A stretch of 64,000 nucleotides of DNA from an uncultured Dehalococcoidia bacterium (GTDB lineage: Bacteria > Chloroflexota > Dehalococcoidia > Bin125): the NCBI GenBank assembly GCA_958295515.1, contig CATQGW010000005.1:124001-188000 (forward strand), in the 5' to 3' direction. The position numbers were made by a program, and so were the translations under genes. The notes beneath the pieces were generated by a model. It was not told where the DNA came from. It was given only the letters and a program-made list of their open reading frames with translations, and did no database searches. Of this stretch, positions 7,404 to 16,468 are shown piece after piece. Each line of letters starts with the position of its first letter. The first letter of the stretch is position 1.

Positions 7404-9266
7404 CTAGCGGCTGTAGCCGCTGCGGGCGTTGGTGGGCAGGGCGTCGCGCAGGTGTTCGAGCAGGAAGCGGAAGTCGTGGTAGGCGTCGAGGCCGCTGAGC
7501 TGGTTGGCGTGCCAGTCGAGCGCTTCGGCGGCGGTGTCGAGTTCGCGGCGCACGAGCGCGGCGTCGCTGCCTTGCAGCTGCGAGAGGCGGCTGTAGCGAT
7601 CGGAGCTGAGGGCGACGAGCGCGCCGAGATCGAGCAGGGCGAGTTGTTCGTCGCTCCAGCTGCCGCCGTCGTTGACGAGGATTTCGTGGAGTTGGCTGTG
7701 GGCGTCGCCTTCGAGCGGGGTGCGCCAGCGGAGTTCGACGCTGCCGAGTCGGAGCGGCTCGCCGCGCACGGGGCCGGTCAGCTCGAGCTCGAAGAAGACG
7801 GTGGTGGCTGCGCCGACGGGGATTTCGGCGAACTCGCGGCGGTCCTGGTCGAACGAGGCGTCGGAGGTGACGCGGTTTTCGTAGCCGATCATGCGCCAGC
7901 GGCCGACGGTGTCGGGGTCCCAGACGACCTGGGCGCGGGTGGCGTCGGCGAAGGGTCGGGAGAGGGCGAGCCAGTTGTCGCGGCTGAAGACGGTGCGAGC
8001 TTCGGCGGGGGAGCTGAGGTAGCGGTACCAGCCGTTGCCGTACTGGGCGAGTTGTTCGAGCAGGTAGTCGTTGTAGTTTTCGATGCCGACGCCGACGGTG
8101 ATCAGGCGCAGGGGGTTGCGGTCGTCGCGGTCGCCGACGCGATTGAGGATGGCGAAGGGGTCGGTGGCGTCGACGTTGGCGACGCCGTCGGACATGAGGA
8201 TGATGTAGTTGAAGGCGTCGGGTCGGTCGCGGCGCATCTGGTCGGCGAGCTGGACGCCGAGGTCGAGGCCGGCCTGGACGTTGGTGCTGTTGCGGGGGTG
8301 GAGGCGCTCGATCGATTGGCGCACGTTGCGGTCGCCGGGGCGGGTTGGTTCCACAACGAGTTCCCAGATCACGCCGTCGGTGAACTGGACGACGGCGATG
8401 CGGTCCTGTTCGCGGAGTCCGCGTCGGATGCGCTCGGCGGCGGCGCGGGCGATTTCGACGCGGTCGCCCTGGGCCATCGAGCCTGAGGCGTCGAGGACGA
8501 GGGTGACATTGAGCGGTTTGTCGTCGGGCAGTTCGGGGGCCTGGAAGGCGAGCCGCAGCATGAAGCGGTTGTTGTCGAAGGGGTGGATCAGCCAGTCGCT
8601 GGAGATGGCGAAGAAGCGCTCGCCGGCGGGGTGCGCGTAGCGGTAGTCGAAGGAGTTGATCCATTCCTCGGCGCGGACCGAGTCGGGGTCGATGGCGATT
8701 CCCTCGCGTGCCCAGTTGAGGGCGAGCAGGTAGCTGGTGCGATCGACGTCGAGGGAGAAGGTGGCGGTGTCGTCCTCGACGGCGCTGACGAGTTCGCTGC
8801 GCTCGTAGTCGCGGAAGGTGGTGTCGCGGGGCGGGGGTTGCTGGGCCTGGGCTTGCTGGGGCGGGGAAGGGGAGCGCGACTGCCCGGACGCGGACGATTC
8901 CTGGGTGGCCGCCTGCGCTTGCTGTTGCGCGTACTCTTCTTCTTGGCCCCAGGCCTGCGCGGTTGTCTGCTGCTGTTGCGCGTAGCTGGCCTGCTGCTGC
9001 TCTTCGGACTGCTGTCGCTCTACGGATTCGGCGGGCTGCCGGCTGCGGCGCGGCTGCGGCGCGGTCGTCGCGTCCTGTTCGTCCTGCTGCGCCGCCTGCT
9101 CTTGCACCGTGGCGGGCGTCGGTTCGGGCTGGGTGGAGGGCGAGGGTTCGTCGTCCGCGCAGGCGGCGGCTCCGATCAGCAGGGCGGCAGCCGCGAGGAG
9201 CGGCAGCAGCGGCCAGGTGGCGCGCCTGCGCAGTTTCCAGCGGAATCGGTTCTGGTGCTCGGACAT
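7404..9266 (-). CDS. VWA-domain lipoprotein (YfbK-like)
   Basis: 620 residues from the ATG at 9266, behind a perfect AGGAGG. A signal region (19-35) ends in GAAAC (Cys36), a probable but weak lipobox. A Gln/Ser-rich low-complexity linker (about 40-148) leads to an N-terminal domain typical of YfbK proteins (SLDVDRTSYLLALNWAREG). The VWA domain follows, with MIDAS motif DASGS at 259-263 and later ILMSDGVANV. The C-terminal domain matches the family's extra domain. Such proteins are cell-surface metal-dependent binding proteins of unclear ligand. The long low-complexity linker is unusual. The start is chosen on the ribosome site over the longer track ORF. Confidence 0.9.
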   Translation of the reverse strand: MSEHQNRFRWKLRRRATWPLLPLLAAAALLIGAAACADDEPSPSTQPEPTPATVQEQAAQQDEQDATTAPQPRRSRQPAESVERQQSEEQQQASYAQQQQTTAQAWGQEEEYAQQQAQAATQESSASGQSRSPSPPQQAQAQQPPPRDTTFRDYERSELVSAVEDDTATFSLDVDRTSYLLALNWAREGIAIDPDSVRAEEWINSFDYRYAHPAGERFFAISSDWLIHPFDNNRFMLRLAFQAPELPDDKPLNVTLVLDASGSMAQGDRVEIARAAAERIRRGLREQDRIAVVQFTDGVIWELVVEPTRPGDRNVRQSIERLHPRNSTNVQAGLDLGVQLADQMRRDRPDAFNYIILMSDGVANVDATDPFAILNRVGDRDDRNPLRLITVGVGIENYNDYLLEQLAQYGNGWYRYLSSPAEARTVFSRDNWLALSRPFADATRAQVVWDPDTVGRWRMIGYENRVTSDASFDQDRREFAEIPVGAATTVFFELELTGPVRGEPLRLGSVELRWRTPLEGDAHSQLHEILVNDGGSWSDEQLALLDLGALVALSSDRYSRLSQLQGSDAALVRRELDTAAEALDWHANQLSGLDAYHDFRFLLEHLRDALPTNARSGYSR

Positions 9267-9399
9267 CGCTCTACCTCCTGTGGGAGCCGACGCCGCCCGC
9301 TCCTGTTCGGGCGTGCGCGGCTCCTTGTGGGAGGTAAACGACGGGCGGGGCGGGTTTGTTCCCACGGGGCGGGGCGGTTCCCCTATGATCGGCGCGCAA

Positions 9400-9435
9400 G
9401 GCAACCGACCTGGCAACCGACCTAGCAGCCGATCT
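9400..9435 (+). repeat. 12-bp tandem repeat, three copies, in the leader of the ThuA-like gene
   Basis: GGCAACCGACCT occurs twice in a row (9400-9411, 9412-9423), followed by the degenerate copy AGCAGCCGATCT (9424-9435). The repeat ends one base before the GGAGGAG ribosome site and is 14 bases upstream of the ATG at 9449. This intergenic region is shared with the divergent VWA gene. It could be an operator or leader feature or simple slippage; sequence alone does not decide. Confidence 0.7.
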
Positions 9436-9448
9436 GGAGGAGCTGATC

Positions 9449-10264
9449 ATGGCCGCATCCGCACCGACCCGCGTTCACGTCGTCACCGGGGGCTTTCCGC
9501 CGGGCTCGCACGGGGGGCACGACATGGACTACGCGCGGCTGAAGCTGCTGGAGCTGCTGTACGAGGACGGGAATGTGCGGACGACGACGGGCAACGACTT
9601 CACGGATATGTGGAAGTGGTTGCAGGTGACGGATGTGCTGATCACGTACACGGCGGGACCGGTCGCGGACGATGAGCAGAACGAGGTGCTGAAGGACTGG
9701 ATTGGGAACGGCGGGCACTGGCTGGGTCTGCACGGGACCTCGGGCGGGAAGGCGGCGCGGCTGGGCGAGGGCAAGCGGCAGATGGTGAAGATGAACCACC
9801 ATCAGACGCTGGGGGGGTTTTTCATCAATCACCCGCCGATCAAGCGCTTCACGGTGGATGTGAAGCAGGTGGACTCGCCGATTCTGGAAGGTCTGCCGGC
9901 GCAGTTCGACGTGATCGATGAGCCGTACATGATCGAGGTGACGGATCGTCCGAACACGGACATTCTGCTGACGGCGCCGATTGGTCCGGACACGTATCCG
10001 GATTTCGGCTTCGACTACGAGGAGGACACGGCGATCGAGGCGGACGGGGTGACGCGGGTGTTCGGGTACACGCGGGGGATTGGGGAGGGCGGGGTGTGCT
10101 ACATCGCGCTGGGGCACTGCCACTCGCCGCTGACGAACTCGCAGCCGTTCGTGGAGGAGAACGCGCGGGAGAACGGGGAGATGCCGCGGACGCTGCGGTT
10201 TACGTGGGAGACGGAGGAGTATCGGCGGCTGCTGGGGAATTCGTTGAATTGGGCGCGGGGGTAG
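9449..10264 (+). CDS. ThuA-domain protein (trehalose utilisation-like, glutamine-amidotransferase fold)
   Basis: 271 residues. The start HVVTGGFPPGSHGGHDMDY, the central GGHWLGLHGTSGG and the later DEPYMIEV and CYIALGHCHSP are the usual blocks of ThuA-like proteins, which share the class I glutamine amidotransferase fold. ThuA proteins belong to sugar-modification pathways; the exact substrate of this one is unknown. No signal peptide, so cytoplasmic. The ATG follows GGAGGAGCTGATC. It is divergent from the VWA lipoprotein gene with a 182-base shared region. Confidence 0.85.
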   Translation: MAASAPTRVHVVTGGFPPGSHGGHDMDYARLKLLELLYEDGNVRTTTGNDFTDMWKWLQVTDVLITYTAGPVADDEQNEVLKDWIGNGGHWLGLHGTSGGKAARLGEGKRQMVKMNHHQTLGGFFINHPPIKRFTVDVKQVDSPILEGLPAQFDVIDEPYMIEVTDRPNTDILLTAPIGPDTYPDFGFDYEEDTAIEADGVTRVFGYTRGIGEGGVCYIALGHCHSPLTNSQPFVEENARENGEMPRTLRFTWETEEYRRLLGNSLNWARG

Positions 10265-10348
10265 GGGGCTGGGGGGCGCGCGTTGGTTGCTGCGCCCCGC
10301 CTGCCGTCGTTCTCGCAGCCTGTCTTCCGTCGTTCTCGCGCCCTGTCT

Positions 10349-10434
10349 TCCGTCATTCCCGCGAACGCGGGAATCTCGTGGCGGTACCTGAGAGGTGAGG
10401 CGTGGGGGATTCCCGCGTTCGCGGGAATGACGGA
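10349..10434. repeat. Type C 86-bp double-hairpin element (copy 1)
   Basis: Starts TCCGTCATTCCCGCGAACGC and ends with its inverted copy, GCGTTCGCGGGAATGACGGA. The 27-base ends each fold on themselves (ATTCCCGCGAACGCGGGAAT) and also pair with each other around a 32-base centre containing GTGGCGGTACCT. A singlet type B element lies further on at 10531-10570. The 10265-10622 gap holds only these repeats and G-rich linkers. Confidence 0.9.
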
Positions 10435-10530
10435 AAGGGGGCGGGTATGACGGGAAGTGGGGGTGTGGGTGTGACGGGGGTGTGGGCGCGGAGGCGGTGA
10501 GAGTGGGAGGCTGTGCGGGGCTTGGTGCTG

Positions 10531-10570
10531 GTCACGGCGAGATACCCGCGGCAAGCGCGGGTATGACGGA
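10531..10570 (+). repeat. Type B palindromic element
   Basis: GTCACGGCGAGATACCCGCG followed by the loop GCAAG and CGCGGGTATGACGGA. It is in the same orientation as most B copies and sits between type C copy 1 and the stop of the alpha/beta hydrolase gene. Confidence 0.85.
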
Positions 10571-10622
10571 ACTGCGGGGCGCGGGGGTGACGGAATTTGC
10601 GGGGGTGTGGTGGAGGTGGGGG

Positions 10623-11684
10623 TTAGCCGGCGGGGTGGGCGGGGTCGGGGACTGCTTCGGTTAGGGCGTCGAGGGGGCGTAGGGGGGGGTCGTTGGGGGG
10701 GCGGATTGCTTCGGCTTCGGCGGGGTGGGTGAGGATGGCGGGCTCGGTGGGGATGCGGACGGCGTCGGGGGAGAGGGCGGCGCTGGGGGCGGCGCGCTCG
10801 GGCCAGAGGTCGGCGAAGATGGCGTCGGTGTGGAGGATGAAGCCGAGCGAGCCGGCGGCTTCGGCGAAGACGGGGCGGCAGTTGGGCAGTTCGGCGGCGA
10901 TGGTGCGGCCCATGTGGATGGGGTGGCTCTCGTCGAGCACGCCTTGCCAGAGGTAGATTTGGCTCTGTACGTCGGCGATGTCGAAGCCCCAGGGTTCGAG
11001 GTGCATTCGGGCTTCTTCGCCGGCGGCGGCGGGGCCCTGGCGGAAGGCCTGGCGGAGGTCGGCGATGCGGTTGGCGGAGACGTCGGCTCGGGCGAGGACT
11101 TCGCCGTCGAGGGCGTGCATGCGCTTGATTTGCTGGGCGACAACGCGCTCGGGGTTGCGCAGGACGGCGCGCCCGTAGCCGCGCATCCAGAGGCTGGCGA
11201 GGCGGCGGGATTTGAGGAAGAGGGAGTAGATCAGACGCCACTCGTAGCTCATGCCTTCGAGCGTTTCGGCGGTGTCGATGCGTCCGAGGCCGGAGATGAG
11301 GGCGATGCGGTCGAGTCGTTCGGGGATCAGCAGGCCGCAGGCGAGGACGTAGGGCAGGCCGGCGGAGATGCAGGCGAGGGAGACTGTTTCGAGGCCGAGG
11401 TGGTCGGCGAGCTGGCGGACGTCGTCGGGCCAGTCGAGGATGGTGCGGTCGGGTAGCGGGTCGGAGTAGCCGAAGCCGGGTCGGTCGGGCGCGATCAGTC
11501 GGACGGCGTTGCGCGCGGCGGCGGCGGACATGACGGCGGCGGCGACGCGGGAGGAGGGGATGCCGTGATGGAATATGAGCGGCGCGCCGGCGGGGTCGCC
11601 GTACTCAGCCCAGGCCAGGGTGCGGCCGTCGGCGAGACGCATGGTATGGGGAGGGGGGGCGGCGGGAGATGATTCGGAGTCCAT
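10623..11684 (-). CDS. Alpha/beta hydrolase
   Basis: 353 residues. The order of motifs is that of the alpha/beta hydrolase fold: oxyanion-hole strand PLIFHHGIPSS (36-45), then APDRPGFGYSDP (65-76), nucleophile elbow CISAG with Ser107, and an acid region GVLDESHP. The Cys in place of the first Gly of GxSxG is a tolerated variant. The His region is not clear to me. The family cleaves esters or other small substrates. The C-terminal 60 residues are Pro/Ala-rich and unlike the fold. The start is uncertain: the ATG at 11684 has a poor ribosome site, and an internal ATG (residue 15, 11642) is also possible. Confidence 0.82.
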   Translation of the reverse strand: MDSESSPAAPPPHTMRLADGRTLAWAEYGDPAGAPLIFHHGIPSSRVAAAVMSAAAARNAVRLIAPDRPGFGYSDPLPDRTILDWPDDVRQLADHLGLETVSLACISAGLPYVLACGLLIPERLDRIALISGLGRIDTAETLEGMSYEWRLIYSLFLKSRRLASLWMRGYGRAVLRNPERVVAQQIKRMHALDGEVLARADVSANRIADLRQAFRQGPAAAGEEARMHLEPWGFDIADVQSQIYLWQGVLDESHPIHMGRTIAAELPNCRPVFAEAAGSLGFILHTDAIFADLWPERAAPSAALSPDAVRIPTEPAILTHPAEAEAIRPPNDPPLRPLDALTEAVPDPAHPAG

Positions 11685-11768
11685 TGAAACTCAGGGTATC
11701 GCGGGAAGGGCGAATGCGCACGGTTGGGGGTGTTGGAGGTGGGGTTGGGAGGATAGCCGCTCCGCGTT

Positions 11769-11868
11769 CCGTCATTGCCGCGTTCTGCGGCGGCAATCTG
11801 GCTGGGGGTTTGCGGGGGGTGGGTGCTGGTCACGGCGAGATACCCGCGGCAAGCGCGGGTATGACGGA
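11769..11868 (+). repeat. Paired type A + type B element
   Basis: Type A hairpin CCGTCATTGCCGCGTTCTGC then GGCGGCAATCT, and about 30 bases later type B GTCACGGCGAGATACCCGCG ... CGGGTATGACGGA. It fills the gap between the alpha/beta hydrolase start and the stop of the unknown helical protein gene. Confidence 0.85.
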
Positions 11869-11897
11869 ATTTGCCGGGCGGGTGTGACGGAGATGGG

Positions 11898-13610
11898 TTA
11901 GACCTTGGTGGGGTCGTCGACGAGGAGCTCGGCTTGGAGGTCGTCGGCGAGGGATTCGGCGAGGTCGGCTTCGCCGAGGGCGCCTTCTTCGATGGGCATG
12001 CCGAAGGCTTCGGCGTAGCGGCGGTAGGAGGCGTACTGGTCGCCGTATTTCATGTGGCCGGCGGTGTGGTGGGCGGCGGCGAGCAGGAGGGTGTCGCGCT
12101 GGCCGGCGCCGGTGCGTGCGTAGTCTTCGAGCATGCAGAGGCCGATTTCCTGGTTGTGGGGATCGTTGCCCTGCTTGGCGATGCCGCCGGCGAGGGTTTC
12201 GACGAGCGGTGCGCGGTCGTAGCCCTGGTCGAGGTAGCGCTGGGTCCAGGCGACGCTCTGTTCGGTGTCGAGCTGGATCATGGCGTCGGAGAGATTGTCG
12301 AGCAGGCGGGACTGGGGGAGGGCGTCGGCCTCTTCGGCTTTGGCGTAGCCGGCCATGAAGGTGGCGGAGCCGCGGGTGCGGTTGCCCTTGGAGTTGGCGA
12401 CCCAGTGGGCGCACTGGTTGATGAAGTTGGCGGCGATGAAGAGCAGCTTGGTGCGGTGGGGGTGCTCGAAGTTCTTGTAGAACCAGCCGAGCGTGTTGCA
12501 GTATTCGTAGCCGTGCTGGGGCATGGAGAAGTTGGCGGGCTCGCCGCATTCGAGCACGACGCGGGCGGCGGCGATCTGGATCGAGTCGAGGATCGAGCGG
12601 GGGGAGCGCCCGGCCTTGAGCAGGGCGACGAGGTCTTCGATGTAGGCCTCTTCGGGCTCGCGGATGATGGCGCGGATCAGGGCTTCGGACTCGGGTTCGG
12701 AGAGGGGGGTCTGGTTGGCGAAGAGTTCGGCGTCGCGGCCGCTCACGCTGGTGGCGGCGAGGGAGGAATCGGGGGCTTTCTCTTCGAGGTGGTACATCAT
12801 CAGCTGGCAGGCGGATTCGTAGAGCGAGTACCAGCGGGGGCCGACGGCGATATCGGGGACGCCGGCGTAGAGCACGTGGTCGGCGTCTTCCCAGCCGATG
12901 GCGCGGCCGAGTTCGATGGTGGCGCGGGAGCGGAAGGACTTATGTCCAGTGGTGTAGGAGCGGTTCCAGAAGATTCGGTCCTGGACATCAATGAGGCCGG
13001 CGAAGATCATCTGGGCGAGCAGTTCGGAGCGGCGCTCGCGGTGCTGCCAGAGGCCGAGGAAGAGGGCGTATTCGTCGTCGACCTGGCCGCGCTGGACGAG
13101 GGTGAGCCACTCGCTGAGGCCTTCCTCGAAGGTGCCGGTCCACTCGGCGGGCTCCTGCTCGGCCCAGTGGGCGGTGGGGGGCGCGGGGCCGTCGGGGTAC
13201 CTGGCGGGGTCGTAGGTGCGGCGGGAGTAGTGGCCGGGCATTTTGCCGAGCAGCTGGTTCCAGATGTCGAGGCCGGTGGGGACGTACCAGACGGTCTGGG
13301 TGAGGGGCAGGCGGCGGAGTTCCTCGGGCACCAAGTTTTGCAGGTGCAGGGTGGCGCGGGAGCTGAGCAGGCAGTGGTCGTTGTTGACGAAGCGGACGAC
13401 GCCGGCGTCGATGCGCTGGTGGTAGGGGACATGGGTGTAGGGGGCGTGGGCGCGGATGGTCTCGGAGAGGATTTCGGTGGTTCCGCGGCCGCGCTTCATG
13501 AGGTCGAAGGCGAGCGCGGTGGCCTGCTTGTTGTCGCGCTCGAGGATCGTCTCGCGGTAGTGGTCGTAGAGAGCGGTGGTTTCACGGTCCATCGCGGCGG
13601 TCGCAGCCAT
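11898..13610 (-). CDS. Large helical protein of unknown function
   Basis: 570 residues from the chosen ATG at 13610. The track ORF starts at 13628, but an AGGAGG (13620-13615) lies inside those first codons, four bases before the ATG at 13610, so that start is preferred. I do not recognise the family. The protein looks mostly helical, with no signal peptide or membrane span. Conserved-looking His/Cys-rich stretches are HLQNLVPEELRRLPLTQTVW, PQHGYEYCNTLGWFYKNFEH and FINQCAHWVANSKGN, which could bind a metal or cofactor. It is head to head with the DUF1800 gene across about 170 bases, which may mean shared regulation. Confidence 0.75.
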   Translation of the reverse strand: MAATAAMDRETTALYDHYRETILERDNKQATALAFDLMKRGRGTTEILSETIRAHAPYTHVPYHQRIDAGVVRFVNNDHCLLSSRATLHLQNLVPEELRRLPLTQTVWYVPTGLDIWNQLLGKMPGHYSRRTYDPARYPDGPAPPTAHWAEQEPAEWTGTFEEGLSEWLTLVQRGQVDDEYALFLGLWQHRERRSELLAQMIFAGLIDVQDRIFWNRSYTTGHKSFRSRATIELGRAIGWEDADHVLYAGVPDIAVGPRWYSLYESACQLMMYHLEEKAPDSSLAATSVSGRDAELFANQTPLSEPESEALIRAIIREPEEAYIEDLVALLKAGRSPRSILDSIQIAAARVVLECGEPANFSMPQHGYEYCNTLGWFYKNFEHPHRTKLLFIAANFINQCAHWVANSKGNRTRGSATFMAGYAKAEEADALPQSRLLDNLSDAMIQLDTEQSVAWTQRYLDQGYDRAPLVETLAGGIAKQGNDPHNQEIGLCMLEDYARTGAGQRDTLLLAAAHHTAGHMKYGDQYASYRRYAEAFGMPIEEGALGEADLAESLADDLQAELLVDDPTKV

Positions 13611-13780
13611 CATGCCTCCTGACATCATGCCTCAAGTGCGCGGTCGCAGGGCGCGGTCGTGGGGGCAGTATAGGACGGGCGGCGGCGCAGGATCGCGGGC
13701 GGCTGCAAAAGAGTGGGGGAATGTCGTATATTCGGCGCAGTAGGCGCGGGCGGAGATGCCAGCGCAGCGGAGGCGAGAGC

Positions 13781-15187
13781 ATGGCGACTGAGGAACAGCG
13801 GAGTCTGGCCGCGCACCTGATGCGGCGCGCGGGGGTTGGCGTGACGCCGGCGGAGTTGGACGAGCTGGCGGAGCGTCCCTACGAGGAGCTGGTGGAGGAG
13901 CTGATCACGCCCGGCGATGGGCTGGACGCGGACGACGATCTGGTGTTCCGCTACTACCCGGCGCTGGCGAACTCGGACACGCCGTGGCCGTGGAGCGCGC
14001 GCTGGATTTACCGGATGGTGAACAGCGAGCACCCGCTGCGGGAGAAGATGGCGCTGTTCTGGCACCACATTTTCGCGACGGCGTATTTCAAGTCGGAGCA
14101 CGGGCCTTCGATGCCGGGCCAGATCGAGATGTTCCGTCGGGCCGGGCTGGGCAACATGCGGGAGCTGCTGCTGGAGCTGTCGCGGGATCCGGCGATGATT
14201 CACTGGCTGGACAACTGCGAGAACCTGAGCGAGCGCCCGAACGAGAACTACGGGCGGGAGCTGCTGGAGTTGTTCTCGATGGGTGTGGGGAACTACACGG
14301 AGGACGACATCAAGGCGGCGGCGTATTCGTTCACGGGCTGGACGTTCGAGCAGCCGCTGCCGCTGTACCCGCACGGGGGCTTCAAGTCGCGCTTCGTGTA
14401 CCGCGAGGACTTGCACGACGACTCGGAGAAGACGTTCCTGGGGCAGACGGGTCGGTTCGACGGCGGGGACATCATCGACATCATCGTGCAGCAGCCGGCG
14501 ACGGGTCGGTTCATCGGGCGGCATCTGTACAACTTCTTCGTGGCGGATGAGCCCGGCGTTTCGGCCTGGAGCGTGCAGGAGCCGCGCGATCCGGAGGCGG
14601 TGGGGCGGCTGCAGAGCATGTTCCTGGAGTCGGACGGGGACATTCGGGCGGTGATGCGCGAGTTGTTCAACTCGGACTTCTTCAAGGCGGCGCGCTACGA
14701 GCGGGTGAAGTGCCCGGCGGAGTGGGTGGCGGGCGCCTACCGGCTGTCGGGCAAGCTGGGCTTGCCGGAGCCGGAGATGTGGAGTCTGCACATGCAGATG
14801 GGCGCGATGGGCCAGTCGCTGATGGATCCGCCGAGTGTGGAGGGTTGGCACACGGGCAAGGAGTGGATCGACGGCGGGACGCTGATGGAGCGGATCAATT
14901 TCGCTTCGAAGCTGGTCTCGGATCCGTCGACGCCGGGGGTGCAGACGCTGACGGAGCGTCTGGCGGCCTCGGGCGAGAGCGCGAGCCCGGCGGAGTTGGT
15001 GGAGGCGGCGCTGGATTACGCGGGGCCGCTGACGGTCAGCGAGGCGACGCGGGAGGCGCTGATCGACGCCGCGCGGGCGGACGGCGATCTGGCGTTCGAC
15101 AGTTCGGAAGCGCGGGAGGCGAGCGCGAAGCGGGTGTCGCAGACGCTGCGGCTGGTGATCGCCTCACCGGAGTACCAGTTCGCCTAG
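13781..15187 (+). CDS. DUF1800 family protein
   Basis: 468 residues from the ATG at 13781 (GGAGGCGAGAGC upstream), 20 codons inside the track ORF. The start HLMRRAGVGVTPAELDELA, the central LREKMALFWHHIFATA, NENYGRELLELFSMGVGNYTEDD and the C-terminal WHTGKEWI are standard DUF1800 blocks. Members are typically exported and found with DUF1501 partners; the biochemical role is unknown. This copy has no Tat or Sec signal, so it is probably cytoplasmic. The DUF1501 gene follows after 58 bases and an NHL gene after that, which suggests an operon. Confidence 0.9.
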   Translation: MATEEQRSLAAHLMRRAGVGVTPAELDELAERPYEELVEELITPGDGLDADDDLVFRYYPALANSDTPWPWSARWIYRMVNSEHPLREKMALFWHHIFATAYFKSEHGPSMPGQIEMFRRAGLGNMRELLLELSRDPAMIHWLDNCENLSERPNENYGRELLELFSMGVGNYTEDDIKAAAYSFTGWTFEQPLPLYPHGGFKSRFVYREDLHDDSEKTFLGQTGRFDGGDIIDIIVQQPATGRFIGRHLYNFFVADEPGVSAWSVQEPRDPEAVGRLQSMFLESDGDIRAVMRELFNSDFFKAARYERVKCPAEWVAGAYRLSGKLGLPEPEMWSLHMQMGAMGQSLMDPPSVEGWHTGKEWIDGGTLMERINFASKLVSDPSTPGVQTLTERLAASGESASPAELVEAALDYAGPLTVSEATREALIDAARADGDLAFDSSEAREASAKRVSQTLRLVIASPEYQFA

Positions 15188-15245
15188 GGCGAGCGGAAAG
15201 ACCAAGCACAGCAGGTCGGCACGAGAGAGCGGAAGGAATCGAGCA

Positions 15246-16400
15246 ATGAGCGGCAACGGCAAAGACCCGGTCCTGGTGGTGGTGCAGCTTTCGGGCGGCA
15301 ACGACTTCATGAACACGCTGGTGCCCTACAACGAGGGGCACTATTACGACGCGCGCCCGCTGGTGAACATCCCGCAGGACGAGGTGCTGCCGATCTCGGA
15401 GACGCTGGGGTTCAACCCCAACGCGAGTCGGCTGAAGGAGCTCTACGACGGGGGGGATGTGGCGGTGATTCAGGGGGTGGGCTACCCGAATTCGTCGCGC
15501 TCGCACTTCCGCGGGATGGACATTCTGCACACCTGCGAGCCGGACCGGATTTCGACGGAGGGCTGGGTGGCGAAGCTGACGCAGCGGCTGGATCCGCAGT
15601 CGGAGCAGCCGCTGACGGCGGTGAACATCGGTCGCGGCCTGCCGCGGGCGATGGTGGCGCCGGGCGTGACGGCGACCTCGGTGGGGGATCTGGACACGTA
15701 CGGGCTGATGACGGACATCGAGCTCGAGGAGGAGCGGAACCGCGACCTCGAGGTGTTCAAGCGGATGTACACGCCGGCGGTGGGGGCGGGGCTGGTGATG
15801 GACTACCTGCGCCAGACGGGGATCGACTCGCTGGCGGGGGCGGACATTCTGGCTGAGGTGCCGGGGATGTACGAGTCGTCGGTGGAGTACGGCTCGAATC
15901 CGATTGCGAAGGCGCTGCGTGATGTGGCGCGGATTCACACGGCGGGGGTGGGAACGCGGATTTTCTACACGAATCACATCGGCTGGGACACGCACTCGCA
16001 CCAGCCGCAGCAGCATCCGGGTCTGCTGCGCGACGTGACCAGCGCGCTGGCGGATTTCATGACGGATTTGCGTGAGCACGACGCGGCCGAAGAGGTGGCG
16101 ATTCTGGTGTTCACGGAGTTCGGGCGGCGGATGAAGGACAACGGCTCGGGCACGGATCACGGTTCGGGCGGTGGCGCGTTCATCATCGGCGCGAACGTGG
16201 ACGGCGGGCTGTACGGGGAGTACCCGTCGGTGGCGCCGAAGGACTGGCTGAACGGCGAGGATCTGAAGCACTCGGTGGACTTCCGGGGCGTCTACGGGAC
16301 GATGGTCGAGCAGTGGATGGGCGAGGATCCGCAGGACATCGTGGTGGGCGATTTCGAGCAGGTGCAGCCGTTCGAGCGCACGCTGGTCGGGGCGAACTAG
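15246..16400 (+). CDS. DUF1501 family protein
   Basis: 384 residues. It begins almost at once with the core strand VLVVVQLSGGNDFMNTLVPY. It continues with the family blocks VIQGVGYPNSSRSHFRGMDI, IGWDTHSHQPQQHPGLL, FTEFGRRMKDNGSGTDHGSG and YGEYPSVAPKDWLNGEDLKH. The fold is related to sulfatases and alkaline phosphatases, but the activity is not established. Family members usually carry a Tat signal; none is present here, matching its DUF1800 neighbour. The ATG follows GGAAGGAATCGAGCA. Second gene of the DUF1800-DUF1501-NHL set. Confidence 0.9.
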   Translation: MSGNGKDPVLVVVQLSGGNDFMNTLVPYNEGHYYDARPLVNIPQDEVLPISETLGFNPNASRLKELYDGGDVAVIQGVGYPNSSRSHFRGMDILHTCEPDRISTEGWVAKLTQRLDPQSEQPLTAVNIGRGLPRAMVAPGVTATSVGDLDTYGLMTDIELEEERNRDLEVFKRMYTPAVGAGLVMDYLRQTGIDSLAGADILAEVPGMYESSVEYGSNPIAKALRDVARIHTAGVGTRIFYTNHIGWDTHSHQPQQHPGLLRDVTSALADFMTDLREHDAAEEVAILVFTEFGRRMKDNGSGTDHGSGGGAFIIGANVDGGLYGEYPSVAPKDWLNGEDLKHSVDFRGVYGTMVEQWMGEDPQDIVVGDFEQVQPFERTLVGAN

Positions 16401-16468
16401 GGGCGTTTGGGCGCGTCGTTGAGGCGCGTTTGGGCGTTCGTCGGAGCGAGAGACGAGGGAGGTTCACG

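Noticed and set aside
11871-13622. 583-residue + strand ORF rich in Gly/Val/Glu
   Set aside because: It is antisense of the unknown helical gene, which has a strong ribosome site; Gly/Val/Glu/Ala-rich composition is typical of the reverse frame here.
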